Positions 24,606 through 34,895 of a stretch of DNA of 64,000 nucleotides are shown one piece after another. The stretch spans positions 22,865,501 to 22,929,500 of the forward strand of contig OX485805.1 in NCBI GenBank assembly GCA_950295325.1, given 5' to 3'. Each line of letters opens with the position of its first letter. The first letter of the stretch is position 1. A program made the position numbers and the translations under genes. Origin of the DNA: Polytrichum commune (taxonomy: Eukaryota > Streptophyta > Polytrichopsida > Polytrichales > Polytrichaceae). Under the pieces are notes generated by a model, which worked only from the letters and a program-made list of their open reading frames with translations, searched no databases and had not been told where the DNA came from.

Positions 24606-24764
24606 AAGAGGGTTTTCTTACCCACATGGATGAATTCACAATGTTATTAAGCATAGTGCACCTGCTCATTCACATCATAATCTTATTCACTTGATTATCG
24701 AATCAAATGAATCTTATAATCTTAAACGAGTGTTCAATTATAATGTTATTCAAGTCCATTCACA

Positions 24765-25640
24765 CCAACCCCACCATCACCCCCATACCACAAATACATA
24801 TAGCCTCCACCACACCATATAGACTAATTAGACACCCTCAACAACTAATCTCACATGGATAATACGAGATCTAAAAACATCAATAAAGAAAGAACATAAT
24901 AGACACATGGTCAAGAAAACTAAACAATATCACTATGTCGAAAAAGATGGATCTCCAATGACCAAATTCTTAATACTTTCCAACTCTTTTTGGCAGACAC
25001 ATCAAACCATTGATGCCCAAATCAGACAAATATTAAAGTCCAACTCAACCCGATACATGGGTTACTACATAAAGTGGCCCCAAAGGTTTTTTAGTCCTAG
25101 TTGCACAATATCAAAGTAATGACACGACACATGGCCACACTTATTGTTACTTCACAATCTTGGGCTCCTCAAAGGCCTCATAATAGCAAGACATAACGCC
25201 GTTGCCCAACAAATCACCAACTTACTCAAGACAAGTGCACACACTAGACACTACACGCTCACAAATATTGGCAACAATGAAAATCACTCCCAAGGTCACA
25301 TCAGTCCACCATGGCTCCTGCAATACTCATGCCAAATAACAAGATGCGCTTGTCTAGCAAGATCACACCTATATGATACTAAATATACAAGGAGCAACAC
25401 AAAAACAATTCAGCCCATTCTTACCTTCCCCTAACATAGCCGTCCAACTGATGGAATTCAAATTTCCGCAAGATTAATTTACAAACCAAGCCATCAAAAC
25501 TAAACTAGACAAATATAACCTTCTTATAACCGCAATCAAAGCACAAGGTTGGATCGTAGACTCATTCATAATCATGACCGCATGAATCCCCAGCTCCGTC
25601 TATACACAAGGCGTTGGAATATTAAATGAAACTTTATAGC
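24765..25640 (+). pseudogene. LINE remnant (C-terminal part of the polyprotein), degraded
   Basis: The plus strand is A/C-rich and G-poor like the LINE at 43800-45170, and the two align in protein space in the same order. Comparable blocks are FWQTH...ARYMG-type text near 24980-25080, then DTWPHLL, then GLIIARHNAVAQQITNLLK followed by TRHYTLTNIG near 25150-25280, PPWLLQYSC near 25308, and VQLMEF near 25443. These correspond to the region after RNase H, where related LINEs carry a Cys/His knuckle and an RHN motif. At least three stops or frame changes break it. It begins downstream of RNase H, so it is 5'-truncated, and its 3' end is not as well kept as in the other copy. Dead copy; no function expected. 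Confidence 0.75.
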
Positions 25641-26009
25641 AAAAGCATTAATAAACTATGGTGTGAGGTTCAGTAATGTTATGACATTTAAAGTTCAAAT
25701 GTTGAAGAAAAGGAAAAGTGCACAAGGATAGCTTGGTAATGTTTTTTCTACATCAGTGCAAAGCACGATGGAGTAATCTTAATGCTTGTATGAAGGGTAG
25801 GCAAGAAAGTGTATTTCTCATCCATTCATGCTAAAAACATACATGTCTCTTACATGTTTGTGGTTAGTCACTTCAAATATAACTCCCCGTATTCATTTAG
25901 GGTATTCGTAGCTAATTCCCGTGTTAAATTGTCTTTTAAGAAACCAACCTCGTACATACATATTATTTTTAGGCATGTGTTGTTAGATGAATGAGAGGTA
26001 TGCTCATAT

Positions 26010-26044
<35 letters not shown>

Positions 26045-26118
26045 GTGGATAGGAAAGAAAAGAAAAGAAAAATGTCAATGTTTGAATATTTTGCGTTCAA
26101 CATCTCCATACCATGTCC

Positions 26119-26158
<40 letters not shown>

Positions 26159-26659
26159 CAATGTATAATCATCTATTTTGTATTGGGTTTAGGTTAGTCT
26201 ATTTGGATCGGGGCTTGTTCTTTTTCTAGTTTCCTTTTGTTAAGGATGATTTGTGGAAGTTATGGATAAGTCATGGATAAGTTATGGATGGATAAGTTAT
26301 TTCCAAACCCAAGTTCTACTATTGAACATACGGTACATTAGATTTGCAATTCCCAATGGCTTGGTAAGTTTATATGTATAGGCATTCAAACTACATGTAA
26401 TGTCGCTTTAAACAAAACCATAAGGGTCTTAGTACGAATGCCAAATGAGAAGGATAAGCAAGGTAGCCGATTTTAGGGTTAACGAAACCCTTGGTAAAAT
26501 AAAATCAACTTTAATGAGTGTGAGAATGGGGTGCGCTTTATTCCTACTGAGATGGCTTCACAATTCCTCAACTTGGGGTCATCTCAACAGGAACTTAACA
26601 ACAATGTAAGAAGTTTCCATTATATATTGATGTTAAATATATGCCTGGTAAGAAAAGAA
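25641..26659. other. Intergenic DNA with inverted (CT)n/(GA)n tracts
   Basis: No gene seen. A (CT)n tract at 26011-26042 and a (GA)n tract at 26121-26154 are ~80 bp apart and complementary, so the strand could fold back on itself. AAAAG repeats lie between them (26052-26071). Confidence 0.85.
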
Positions 26660-27110
26660 ACTCCATTCGCCGCCCATTGGCGCCGGGCCCGGCTCATGAG
26701 GAGCGACATTACACCATAGCTCGAAAAATTACAAGTGAGTGCCGCCGCACCACCACAACCACTTGGTTTATTTACCCCGATCTTGCTAGTACATTGGTAC
26801 CATTTGCATTCAAAAAAACGGCCGAGGCCAACATGGGAGTAGAGGCCTAGTAAAAGGGATCCCCGTGCTATGTTTAGGACCGTATAAATATAAGGGGAGA
26901 TTTGGGCGTTGTTTGGAGGTACAATTTTAGGCGGCTATCCACATGGGGCACCTTGTCATCGTCCCCACAAACTAGGCCACCCGAATGATGGCCTTGTGGG
27001 TGTGCGCGGCTTCTTTGGGCATGATTCCCTTGTCTCCCGAGCACCCTTTTGGACAGACTAATTGCCTTTACAAATTTGGCACCGGGAATTTATGACATGG
27101 TTTAATTCCG
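26660..27110. promoter_or_regulatory. CpG-rich patch with TATA box at 26883-26890 (possible promoter or LTR)
   Basis: GC-rich, CpG-retaining sequence (GGCGCCGGGCCCGGCTCATG near 26690) leads to a good TATA box, CCGTATAAATATAAGGGG. No gene follows. LTR ends were not found. It may be the promoter of a decayed retroelement or of a gene that the next element has displaced. Confidence 0.3.
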
Positions 27111-27298
27111 AGCTTCAAAGTGACTCCGGTGTCACCCCCTTGCATGAATACGGTATGTATGTATTCAAGATGAACAAGCCCGCCTATTATTAGTTAATAA
27201 CGAACTCAACACAGAATGTTACAGGTGCAATGTTTCACCACAAAGGGACCAGCACCACTGGCTCCTTGTTTTCCTTTTGTGTTTGGCACCACGGCGAC

Positions 27299-28317
27299 GA
27301 AGGCCAGGGACAAAAAACCGTCCAAGTTATGTGTTTCTGGCTACTGTTCGGGTTGTTTGTCCCCGTTCTCCAACATCTACCAATTCAGGTGGAAGGATGG
27401 AAAAACAACGAAACTAATAGTCCACCCACACTCACTGGTGCGGGTCATCACTGAACGGTTCCTACCAGCAATGGTTACATCCAGTGGCTCTCACTGGCTA
27501 AATCAACTCTAAAAGTGGACCATGCTGGTAGGAACCGTTCACTGGTGGCCCCCAATGAAGGCCAAGGACAAAAAATTATCCAAGTTATGTGTTTCTAGCT
27601 ACTGTTTGGGTTGATTGTCCCTGTTCTCCAACATCCATCAATTAAGGTGGAACGATGGAAAAACAGTGAAACTATAGTTCACCCACACTTCTTGGTGCGG
27701 GACACCAGTGAACGGTTCCTATCAGCAATGGTTACATCCAGTGGCTCTCACTGGCCAAATCAACTCTAAAAGTGGTCCATGCTGGTAGGAACTGTTCACT
27801 GGTGGCCCCCAATGAAGACCAGGGACAAAAAAAACCGTCCAAGTTATGTGTTTATGACTACTGTTCGGGTTGTTTGTCCCTGTTCTCTAACATCTATCAA
27901 TTAAGGTGGAACGATGAAAAAGCAATGAAACTATTAGCCCACCCACACTTCCCGGTGCGGGACACTAGTGAACGGTTCTTACCAGCAATGGTTACATCCA
28001 GTGGCTCTCACTGGCCAAATCAACTCTAAAAGTGGTCCATGCTAGTAGGAACCATTCACCGGTGGCCCACAATGAAGGCCAGGGACAAAAAACTGCCTAA
28101 ATTATGTGTTTTTGGCTACTGTTTGGGTTGTTTGTCCTTGTTCTCCAACATCTACCAATTAAGGTGGAACAATGAAAAAACAATGAAACTAATAGCCCAC
28201 CCACACTTACGGGTGTGGATCACCAGTGAACGGTTCTTACCAGCATTGGTTACATCCAGTGGCTCTCAGTAGCTAAATCAACTCTAAAAGTGGTCCATGT
28301 TGGTAGGAACCGTTCAA
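27299..28317. repeat. Tandem array, ~258-bp unit = left flank + 5' part of a MITE, four copies
   Basis: Units begin at 27299, 27557, 27814 and 28074 (GAAGGCCAGGGACAAAA). Each holds ~119 bp of non-MITE sequence (…AAGTTATGTGTTT…GTTCTCCAACATCTA…) and then the first ~139 bp of the TAGCCCACCC MITE, up to GGTGGCCC. Only the last unit goes on to a complete MITE right end. Thus a MITE inserted next to the 119-bp flank and the flank plus its 5' part were then amplified. The 75-98-codon frames in the units are repeats of each other and not genes. Confidence 0.92.
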
Positions 28318-29296
28318 TACCGTAGTTTAATAGCAGGTTCGGCACAAAATAATTCTAAAAATAGATGCCTAAATTTTTGGAATATTATTGGCATTTTTTG
28401 CCGAAAATAAAATTAATTATTTTTCAAAATTGCCTAAAAGTAAGAAATTTTACTTCTCACTAGAGTTTTACTTACAATGGAAGCATATGTGAATTTTGAA
28501 GGAGAGAAGGTGCTCCTTTTGTAATCAAGCTCACGTACATTAGTCCACAAAGAATATGGTTTAAGAAGTAGCAAGACTCTAGGCGAGGCTTTTCAAATGT
28601 GTTGTACACAAATTTTTGGAGTCCAATTGAGCATAGAAGATGAAGTTTTTATAGAATTTTGTCCAACTAACAAAAGTTGAGAAATCAATCCTTCTTCCAC
28701 CTCCAACAAGTTTTGTGTCAAAAATAAGTCTTTATGCAAAAGATATGGACAAAACATTGCAGCCGTGTAAAGATCAAAAAATTAAAATGCGCTCATAACA
28801 GTTTTTTGGAGCTCATTTGTGCATAGAAGATCAACTTTTTTGGAATTTTGTTGGTCTAAGAAAAGTTTAGAAATCAAGTAATATTTCACCTCCAACAAAT
28901 TTTATGTCATTTGAAGACTCTATGCAAAAGTTATGCGTGTTATAAAAATGACGTCTAACTAGGTGCTTCACCTCAAAGTTTACATATCCCATATGCATTG
29001 TTGAACACAACTCCACTCTACTTGCATAAAGCACAGAGCATTCTCAACTCTTCACTCACATCTTACTTGTCATTCAATGCAAGAGAGATGTACAAGATAT
29101 AAGTTGAAATAGAAAATTAAAAATGAATGTAAGCTGAATTTTTAAAAATTAAAAGAGAAAATTGCCGAAAATATGAATATACTATTTTTAGGTGCCGAAC
29201 CTACTTTTTGAACTTTAATTAAATATTAGGCAGCAAGTTGCCTAACCTGCTAGTAAACTACAGTAGTGGCCTGCATCAGTAAGTGTGGGAAGGCTA
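28193..29296. mobile_element. TAGCCCACCC MITE, complete copy split by a nested element
   Basis: Left end TAGCCCACCCACACTTACGG; right end in reverse complement TAGCCTTCCCACACTTACTG. TAA duplications at 28190-28192 and 29297-29299. After removing the nested 944-bp insertion and its 2-bp TA duplication, 158 bp remain, exactly the length of the other complete copy at 55648-55805. The inside is a hairpin (CCAGTGAACGGTTCYTACCA / TGGTAGGAACCGTTCA). Confidence 0.9.
28320..29263. mobile_element. TA-flanked non-autonomous element (CYGTAGTTTAMTAGCAGG ends)
   Basis: Left end CCGTAGTTTAATAGCAGGTT; right end in reverse complement CTGTAGTTTACTAGCAGGTT. TA duplications lie at 28318-28319 and 29264-29265. 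Subterminal inverted repeats continue inward (GGTTCGGCAC and CTAAAAATAG on both sides). The middle contains a ~190-bp segment present twice (TTTTTGGAG…GCATAGAAGAT…CACCTCCAACAA at about 28611 and 28803). There is no transposase frame. A TA duplication is typical of Tc1/mariner-like (Stowaway) elements, but the ends are not a Stowaway consensus I know. Confidence 0.85.
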
Positions 29297-29299
29297 TAA

Positions 29300-31075
29300 G
29301 TTGATTCGGTTGGAAATAGTGGCTTGCAATTTGTGCAATATTTTCCAAAGGTGGAGTAGAGGAAATGATGAGTAATGTAAGCCGGTTCATACTTTTATTC
29401 CATTTAAATAATGAATTACATTTTCTCAAAGAGGCAAGTAAGTCAAACGCCCTACTTTTGTGGTAGAGTCTCCCCTAAGGTCCAGGCATTCATAGTCGAC
29501 TAGGTTCATTTAACTTCTCATTAGGGTCATGTAATGCCGACATGGATGAGATCTGTATTTTTTAGACGAATGGAGGTAAGGGTTATGTGGCAGTGGCTTG
29601 TGATTGATTACCCCCATAAGAGTTTTTGATAACTGTTGTAGCCAAGAATTAGCATTCAGATGAAGCAGTTGTGGGTTAACCTATAGATTGACTATGTGTT
29701 GCCCTAAAATTTATTGCTTCAAAGTTTGTAGCAATTTCTGTATTCATGTAAAAAAAATGTACATTTTTCTTCTTCTACATTCTCCTTAGAATTTGTTTCT
29801 CTTCACAAGAAAAACAATCCCTAGCTATTACTCCTAAGCAAATGCAAGCTTTCTTATTTTGTTGGTTATAGATGCCTCAACCTTAATTTAAGCATTAAAA
29901 TATCCTACTTTGTATATGAATGCACATGACACAGTTAACTCAATGGCACCCAAGAATGATGGCAAGTGCTGTGAAACAACACCTCTCCAACCAATCACTG
30001 CATATGTTTTAGATCACCACTTTTACAATTAGCCATTTTGGGTCCACACAAGAATCATCCTACCCTAGTTCAACGCACCAATAGTTCTCAATCATTGTTG
30101 ATGACAAGAGAAGGTAGGGGTTTGGCCAATGGATGAACTCATCCATCAACCATGACAATACTTGTTCAATTTTTCATAAGATGAGTCGTTTGAAAAGTTA
30201 CCATAGTGACATAAAATACCATATGACACTAATTATCATATTTCGTGTAGTTACGTGGGCTATACATATCGTGTTAAATTGATATGGTTATGGCTAGACT
30301 AGTATATAACACTTAAATGTCTAAGGGCTCGATATAGGACTTAATTACAGAATTTCTAGAAGTCCTCACCAAGTTAAAAATTCATGCAAGTTCATTTATG
30401 GGTTTCAACTCAACTTTATGTAGTTCAAATACTCTCTCTTTTGCATGGATTGGTCCTATAAGGCCTCTTGGAAGCTTAGTGTTTGAAAAAGACACCAAGA
30501 AGATATTGTTACAACGAGATAGGACTATGTTCTCAAAACATAGAGACCATTATTGGTTCAACAAAATTAACACAATTGATAGGCTTTATTTGTAAGTTGT
30601 GCATGTGGACTTTGATTCTAAAATTGAAATGACAAATTATGTAATTGGCAATTGCTTACATATTTGCCGAATGAATATGTCACCAAACCAAATTGATAAG
30701 GAATTTGTCGAAGTAGTTAGAAGTTAAACTTTATCAAATATGCCACAAAGTAGATTTCGTACCTCAATACTAGCCACCAAACCATATTACTAGCAATCAT
30801 ATATAGAATATGGCCAAATTGAGCATGACATAAAATTGTCACCGATTCATTCCATGTCAAAATCAGGTGCTCCGCTACCTCAACATAACACCACATGATA
30901 AGACAATATCAAGTCTTACTACAATTGTTTATGAAAGGAACGCCACTTGAAACTAATAATTATTTACCATGTACATTTTTTGTATTTGACTAAACCCGCT
31001 TACATGTAAAAATCGAGTGTTCTAGAAGACACTGGAGTGGAGCTGATGAAGTTGAATTCAACCTTGATAGCTAGC
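29300..31075. other. Intergenic DNA including the inverted dispersed-repeat partner
   Basis: From 29440 to 29890 the minus strand is the partner of 17345-17800. The rest is AT-rich DNA in which no gene or element end was found. Confidence 0.6.
29440..29890 (-). repeat. Dispersed repeat pair, minus-strand member (partner 17345-17800)
   Basis: Reverse-complement alignment to 17345-17800 over about 450 bp with roughly one difference per five to six bases, judged by eye. The partner copy carries a TAA-flanked MITE at its edge, while here the corresponding point reads TTAAGGTTGAGGCATC with no MITE. Confidence 0.75.
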
Positions 31076-31078
31076 TAA

Positions 31079-31310
31079 TACCAGGGCCACACCGGTAGGC
31101 CCAGCCATAAACACCAGCCCTACGTATTCTCCGGGAATACATGGCTGTGATTTCAAATGGTTGGAGCTACTGGTTGCAGGCTACCCGCCTTCTTCCAGCC
31201 ACTCCAGTAGCTCCAACCATCTGAAATCCTAGCCCTGTATTCCCGGAGAATACGTAGGGCTGGTGTTTCTGTCTATTGGAGCTGCTGGGGTTTTTGATGT
31301 GGCCTTGGTA
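31079..31310. mobile_element. Hairpin MITE with near-perfect ~65-bp arms
   Basis: Ends TACCAGGGCCACA and, in reverse complement, TACCAAGGCCACA, with TAA at 31076-31078 and 31311-31313. (TA duplications with ends starting CCA fit equally.) Inner arms 31109-31173 and 31203-31268 are reverse complements with about four mismatches, including AAACACCAGCCCTACGTATT and CTCCGGGAATACA. CpG is well kept, so the insertion looks young. One transcript would form a long stem of the kind processed by Dicer-like enzymes. Confidence 0.9.
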
Positions 31311-31313
31311 TAA

Positions 31314-32091
31314 GGGCCATCAAGGAGAATCTTGAAATATTAAGTGGCCAAATGCGTATTGGTGATAGGGATCTTAACACTCGAAAGGCATAGCACTTGA
31401 TTTCTTATATAATTGGGATGATTAAATTGTCAGTGGAAAACATCATTGTATATAAAACATGATATTTGGACAATATATGAGTATGCATGATATAGTTCAA
31501 GTTATATTTAAAGGGAGGGGTAGGCTCTTATAGGTGGGAAGGTTGGCTAAGCCATAGAGTGGTCAGCCAGATAATACGTACTACAAGAGTTGAAGTGCGT
31601 ATGTGTCGAGTTCGTTGTTTAAATACTTGTTTATTACATCCCTCTGATTGTGCTGACCATCGAATCTAGAATAGGTGATAAATTTTGGACAGGTAGTCTA
31701 ATCTCTTGTGCATGTCTAGCTTGTTGGGTTTTGTTCATATCTAAGTTAACCTAACCACATATCATTCAGTCAGATAGAGGCGTCTGGTTATGATAAATAT
31801 CTGAATAAAAGCAAGCGTACCTTATTTAGGTGAGAGAAGTATGGAGGTCCCCCAATTGGCCACAACCGAAGATTTTAGGCATGCACGTGATCATAAATAA
31901 GTTAGCAAAAGTGGATTGAAATCCGATCATGCATTCCCTTTTCTATTGGAGGGTAGCTCATGGAATGGCCCCCAAACAAATTGGGGGGTTGCTTCAGCTA
32001 CAATGTAGTGCTCCATCTGGCCCATATCTCAACCTTTAATGATCCTGCCTTTACTTTCCCAACATTAAGTCTTAAAGCCCTTGTTAACTTA
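31314..32091. other. Intergenic DNA
   Basis: Contains a decayed member of the 13430-13760 repeat family near 31630-31830 (GGTAGTCTAATCTCTTG, AACCTAACCACATATCATTC). No gene seen. Confidence 0.45.
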
Positions 32092-32616
32092 TGCCCCCTT
32101 CCCACCCGACTTTAGCTTAGCCTAAAAGTCCGTCTTAAAAACACGGCCTTCACACCATCAACACTATCTAGTCCCAAGCCTAGTTGGCAAAGGACGTGTC
32201 ACGGTTTAAAAGCGGCGGTTTTAAGCCGCAAGCACCGAACCTTTTATCGGTACCTACAGAGGACGCAAGAATGTAGGTCTTTTAAAAGTGTCACCTCCGG
32301 TCCTTGTGATTGGTTGCTTTTTAGTCTTATAGGCCGCCCACACATACTGGTGGTGGGCAGCAGTGAACGGGCGAACTCTGTTCACTGCCACCAGTAAGAG
32401 CGTCCCCACCAGGCTGGGTACCTGGCAGGTGAACGACACTCTGGGTCTATCGCTGCCGGGCCCGCCAAGTCCCAACGTCCATCAGTCACCGCTATCTGGT
32501 AAAAGGGTCCCGGGGCGGGCATTTCAGAGGAGTTCGTTGGGTATTTTCGCCTCGGTTACCGAGCTTCCCACGCCAACGCCATCACCCATAATTCCTTTCT
32601 ATGGATTTATTCTAAT

Positions 32617-32751
32617 ATGTCAGCAAGGGGAGAAGATGTGGCTGCAACGGGTGGGAGGACAAAGAAGGGCAGGAATTTCTGCCCGGAGGAGGAAGAAGTA
32701 TTTAATGTAGGGGTATTATGTCTAGATGTTAGATTTGAACACACTGTTTAA
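32617..32751 (+). pseudogene. N-terminal remnant of Harbinger ORF1 (MYB/SANT-like protein)
   Basis: ATG at 32617 opens a 44-codon frame: MSARGEDVAA, then GRTKKGRNFCPEEEEVF. The stretch RNF-PEEEE resembles the start of the MYB/SANT-like domain of plant PIF/Harbinger ORF1 proteins (typically R-NF/W-EED/E). After EEEEVFN the homology stops at a GTAGGG that could be a splice donor, and a TTGCAG acceptor lies at 33189-33194, which would give a 488-bp AT-rich intron. Spliced or not, the MYB helices are not recognisable afterwards, so the protein is truncated. In intact elements ORF1 binds DNA and helps the transposase. Confidence 0.45.
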
Positions 32752-33195
32752 TTATATAATTCCCTAATATGGTGTATTATTATGAAGTCTTACTATAGTT
32801 ATAACTCACATAAGGATTTTTTTTCAACCCTATGTTCATTATAAAAAATTAGCTCACCCTATTTTGTGTTTAAGGATTGCCTATGTTCATTACATGTTTA
32901 AGAATCCTATGGACCCTAGTTGCACTACCTGGGGTCTTTGTTTTTTACTTTCTACTTAATTTAATACACACTTTTACTTTTGAAATTGACATTTTTACAT
33001 TTAGGGTCACACTTTTAAATACACACTTTTACTTTTACTTTTAATACTTTTAAATTGAAAAGTAAAGTAAAAGCTTTTACAAGTAACTATATAATGAGGA
33101 TTTTTTATTTATTAAAATATATCCAAAGTATTTAGTGCCTTACATTCTACTACCTTAAATTTTATTAGTCTATAACCATTCATTTTATTGCAGAG

Positions 33196-33498
33196 ATGGT
33201 TGAGCTTGAGATACATGAGGCAAAAAAGCCTAGAGTTGCACAAGTCATTGCTCTTAACTTCATAGAATCTACAAAGATTTTAGAGTTAGTTTATAATTCA
33301 AATACAAAAGGTTGTAAACCTCCTGGACACACTCAGAAGTTGTATGATCGTTTGTATGTTATTCCGTGTACAAAAACCCTAGAGTGGCATTATTTCCATA
33401 AAATATTTATGGACGCAACATCTAGGGTAGAATTGACTGTTCATACAAAACAACAATATTATGTTCATTATTGCCCCCACATGAATTGGATTCGCTAA
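33196..33498 (+). CDS. Anonymous 100-codon ORF inside the Harbinger-like element
   Basis: The frame begins MVELEIHEAKKP directly after a good acceptor-like sequence (TTTTATTGCAG), runs open for 100 codons in AT-rich DNA and ends MNWIR. It has four Cys and several aromatic residues (YYVHYC near the end). I do not recognise it: it is not a DDE transposase and not a clear MYB domain. It could be a second exon of the ORF1 remnant read in another phase, or host sequence captured by the element. Confidence 0.35.
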   Translation: MVELEIHEAKKPRVAQVIALNFIESTKILELVYNSNTKGCKPPGHTQKLYDRLYVIPCTKTLEWHYFHKIFMDATSRVELTVHTKQQYYVHYCPHMNWIR

Positions 33499-33780
33499 TT
33501 ATCTCGTATTAGTGTAGTGTTTTATTTCTTTCCCGGGCGGGGCAATAAAATTCGTGTAGTGAAACCGGGCAGAAAATATATTCTCGGGCAGGGCATCGGG
33601 CAAGGCTTCGGGGCCTGCTTATCCCGGGCGGGGGTCGGCCTCGGAGCGGGTCTGCAAGCCGGTATGTACCGGGGCTAGTGGGCCTCAAGGGATGTGCCGG
33701 GCATCCCACACTATGCCGGGGCGCCACCGAGGCCATTATGCCGGGGCGGTGCCCGGGCTAGTGGGGATGCTCTAAGTGTG

Positions 33781-34240
33781 GGCAAGAACCGGGGAGAGCC
33801 GGCGGTTAGTCCACATGAACTGGTTGATTTTGAGAAATTACCCGGTTGTAGTTCAAGACTTCAGGAGAATTTGGTACCTAAAGTTACAAAGATGCACTGG
33901 TTGATTTTGAAAAATAACCCGGTTGAAGTTCGAGACTTCACGATAACTTGGTACCTTAAGTTACAAAGATGAACCGGTGAGTTTGAGAAATAACCTAGTT
34001 GAAGTTCGAGACTTCACGATAATCTAATACTTTAAGTTACAAATATGAACCGGCGAGTTTGAGAAATAACACGGTTCAAGTTCGAGACTTCATGATTATT
34101 TTGTACCTTAAGTTACAAATATGAACCGGCGAGTTTGAGAAATAACACGGTTCAAGTTCGAGACTTCATGATTATTTTGTACCTTAAGTTACAAATATGA
34201 ACCGGTGAATTTGAGAAATAACCCAGTTGAACAAGACCTC
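33781..34240. repeat. 76-bp tandem units within the composite element
   Basis: AAGTTACAAA recurs at 33881, 33958, 34034, 34110 and 34186 (spacing 76-77). Unit consensus: ATGAACCGGTGAGTTTGAG, then AAATAACCCGGTTGAAGTT, then CGAGACTTCA. The last two units (34035-34186) are identical, so amplification is recent. Copy 1 has three to four such units at 21215-21500. Confidence 0.95.
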
Positions 34241-34895
34241 ACAAAACTTATCAATCATTATAGAGGAATATAGAGAATATACCTCAAATTGATAAAGAAA
34301 AAACTGAAAGTTCACACAATATGTAACCAATTAGACTTGGAAAGAATAAACCCTAAACTGATCTTGCCAAATATCTCCGTGGACAATTAGTGAAATATGA
34401 TATTTACTGTGACATACTATTTGTATTTACACGGTGCTAGATCCTTAATATGCACTTGAACTTTTACCAAGTCAAGTTGTCAATGTTTCCCTAAACCCTT
34501 CACTATCAATGTAACATTTGTTGGTAAAATATGAGATGTACAGCGAACGGGCGAGCGGCGCGACTGCTGCGACCAGTTGTTGCCGCTGCCCAAAAGTGGT
34601 TCAAAAGAGTGTCCCTGCTGGTGGGAGCCTGCGACTGGCCTCCCCACCAGAAGGTGTGGGTTAGGCTTTAGTTACAAGGGCACGAGGAGCTTCATTGACA
34701 AAAGCTTACTAATGAGGTAGATGAGTGGTAAGGCATTTGGGATGGGGCAAAAAATAACCAGCATGTCATTGTTCGGTAGATAAAACAATGAACATGTGTA
34801 AAAGCTACATAATAAAAACTTACTAAAAAATTCTTGAGAGCAAGTTCTCGTAGGTGCATTGAGATAACCACGTGCCTCTGCTATAACCGAGGAAC

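Larger units (their letters stand above)
32398..33772. mobile_element. PIF/Harbinger-like element, GAGCRTCCCCACYAG ends, 1375 bp
   Basis: Left end GAGCGTCCCCACCAG; right end in reverse complement GAGCATCCCCACTAG. TAA duplications at 32395-32397 and 33773-33775; the empty site is CCAGTAAGTGTGGGC in copy 1 of the host (21203-21217). Subterminal 200-bp regions are GC-rich with repeated CCGGGC/GGGCGGGGC words, and the centre is AT-rich. GC-rich ends keep CpG, so it is young. A start of an ORF1-type protein is seen at 32617, and an anonymous 100-codon frame at 33196. No DDE transposase is present, so it is a non-autonomous, internally deleted or rearranged member. Confidence 0.9.
32330..34667. mobile_element. 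Composite DNA element, TAGGCNGCCCACAC ends (copy 2)
   Basis: Left end TAGGCCGCCCACACATACTG; right end AGGTGTGGGTTAGGCT. TTA duplications at 32327-32329 and 34668-34670. The host MITE, whose empty counterpart is at 46354-46874, reads GTCTTAGCTATG across this point, confirming that TTA was duplicated. It matches copy 1 (21141-22308) at both ends and in the 76-bp tandem units, but lacks the 33-bp minisatellite and carries another element (32398-33772) at an internal TAA. Confidence 0.92.
32092..34895 (-). mobile_element. TGCCCCCTTCCCACC MITE (copy 2), split by a nested 2.3-kb element, right end lost
   Basis: Left end TGCCCCCTTCCCACCCGACT. Its sequence follows the reverse complement of the complete copy at 46354-46874 up to TTTTTAGTCTTA at 32329, is interrupted by the element 32330-34667, and resumes after 34670 (AGGAGCTTCATTGACAAAA, GGTAAGGCATTTGGGATGG, GATAAAACAATGAACATGTG) to CTGCTATAACCGAGGA at 34895. 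Without the insertion about 463 bp remain, against 460 bp for the same span in the complete copy. The terminal ~60 bp on the far side are missing. Confidence 0.88.

Noticed and set aside
27216-28272. Repeated 74-98-codon frames as a small gene family
   Set aside because: They are the same tandem repeat unit translated three or four times.
33781-34240. CRISPR-like array (regular 76-bp repeats)
   Set aside because: Units are contiguous with no unique spacers; it is a minisatellite inside a transposon in eukaryotic DNA.
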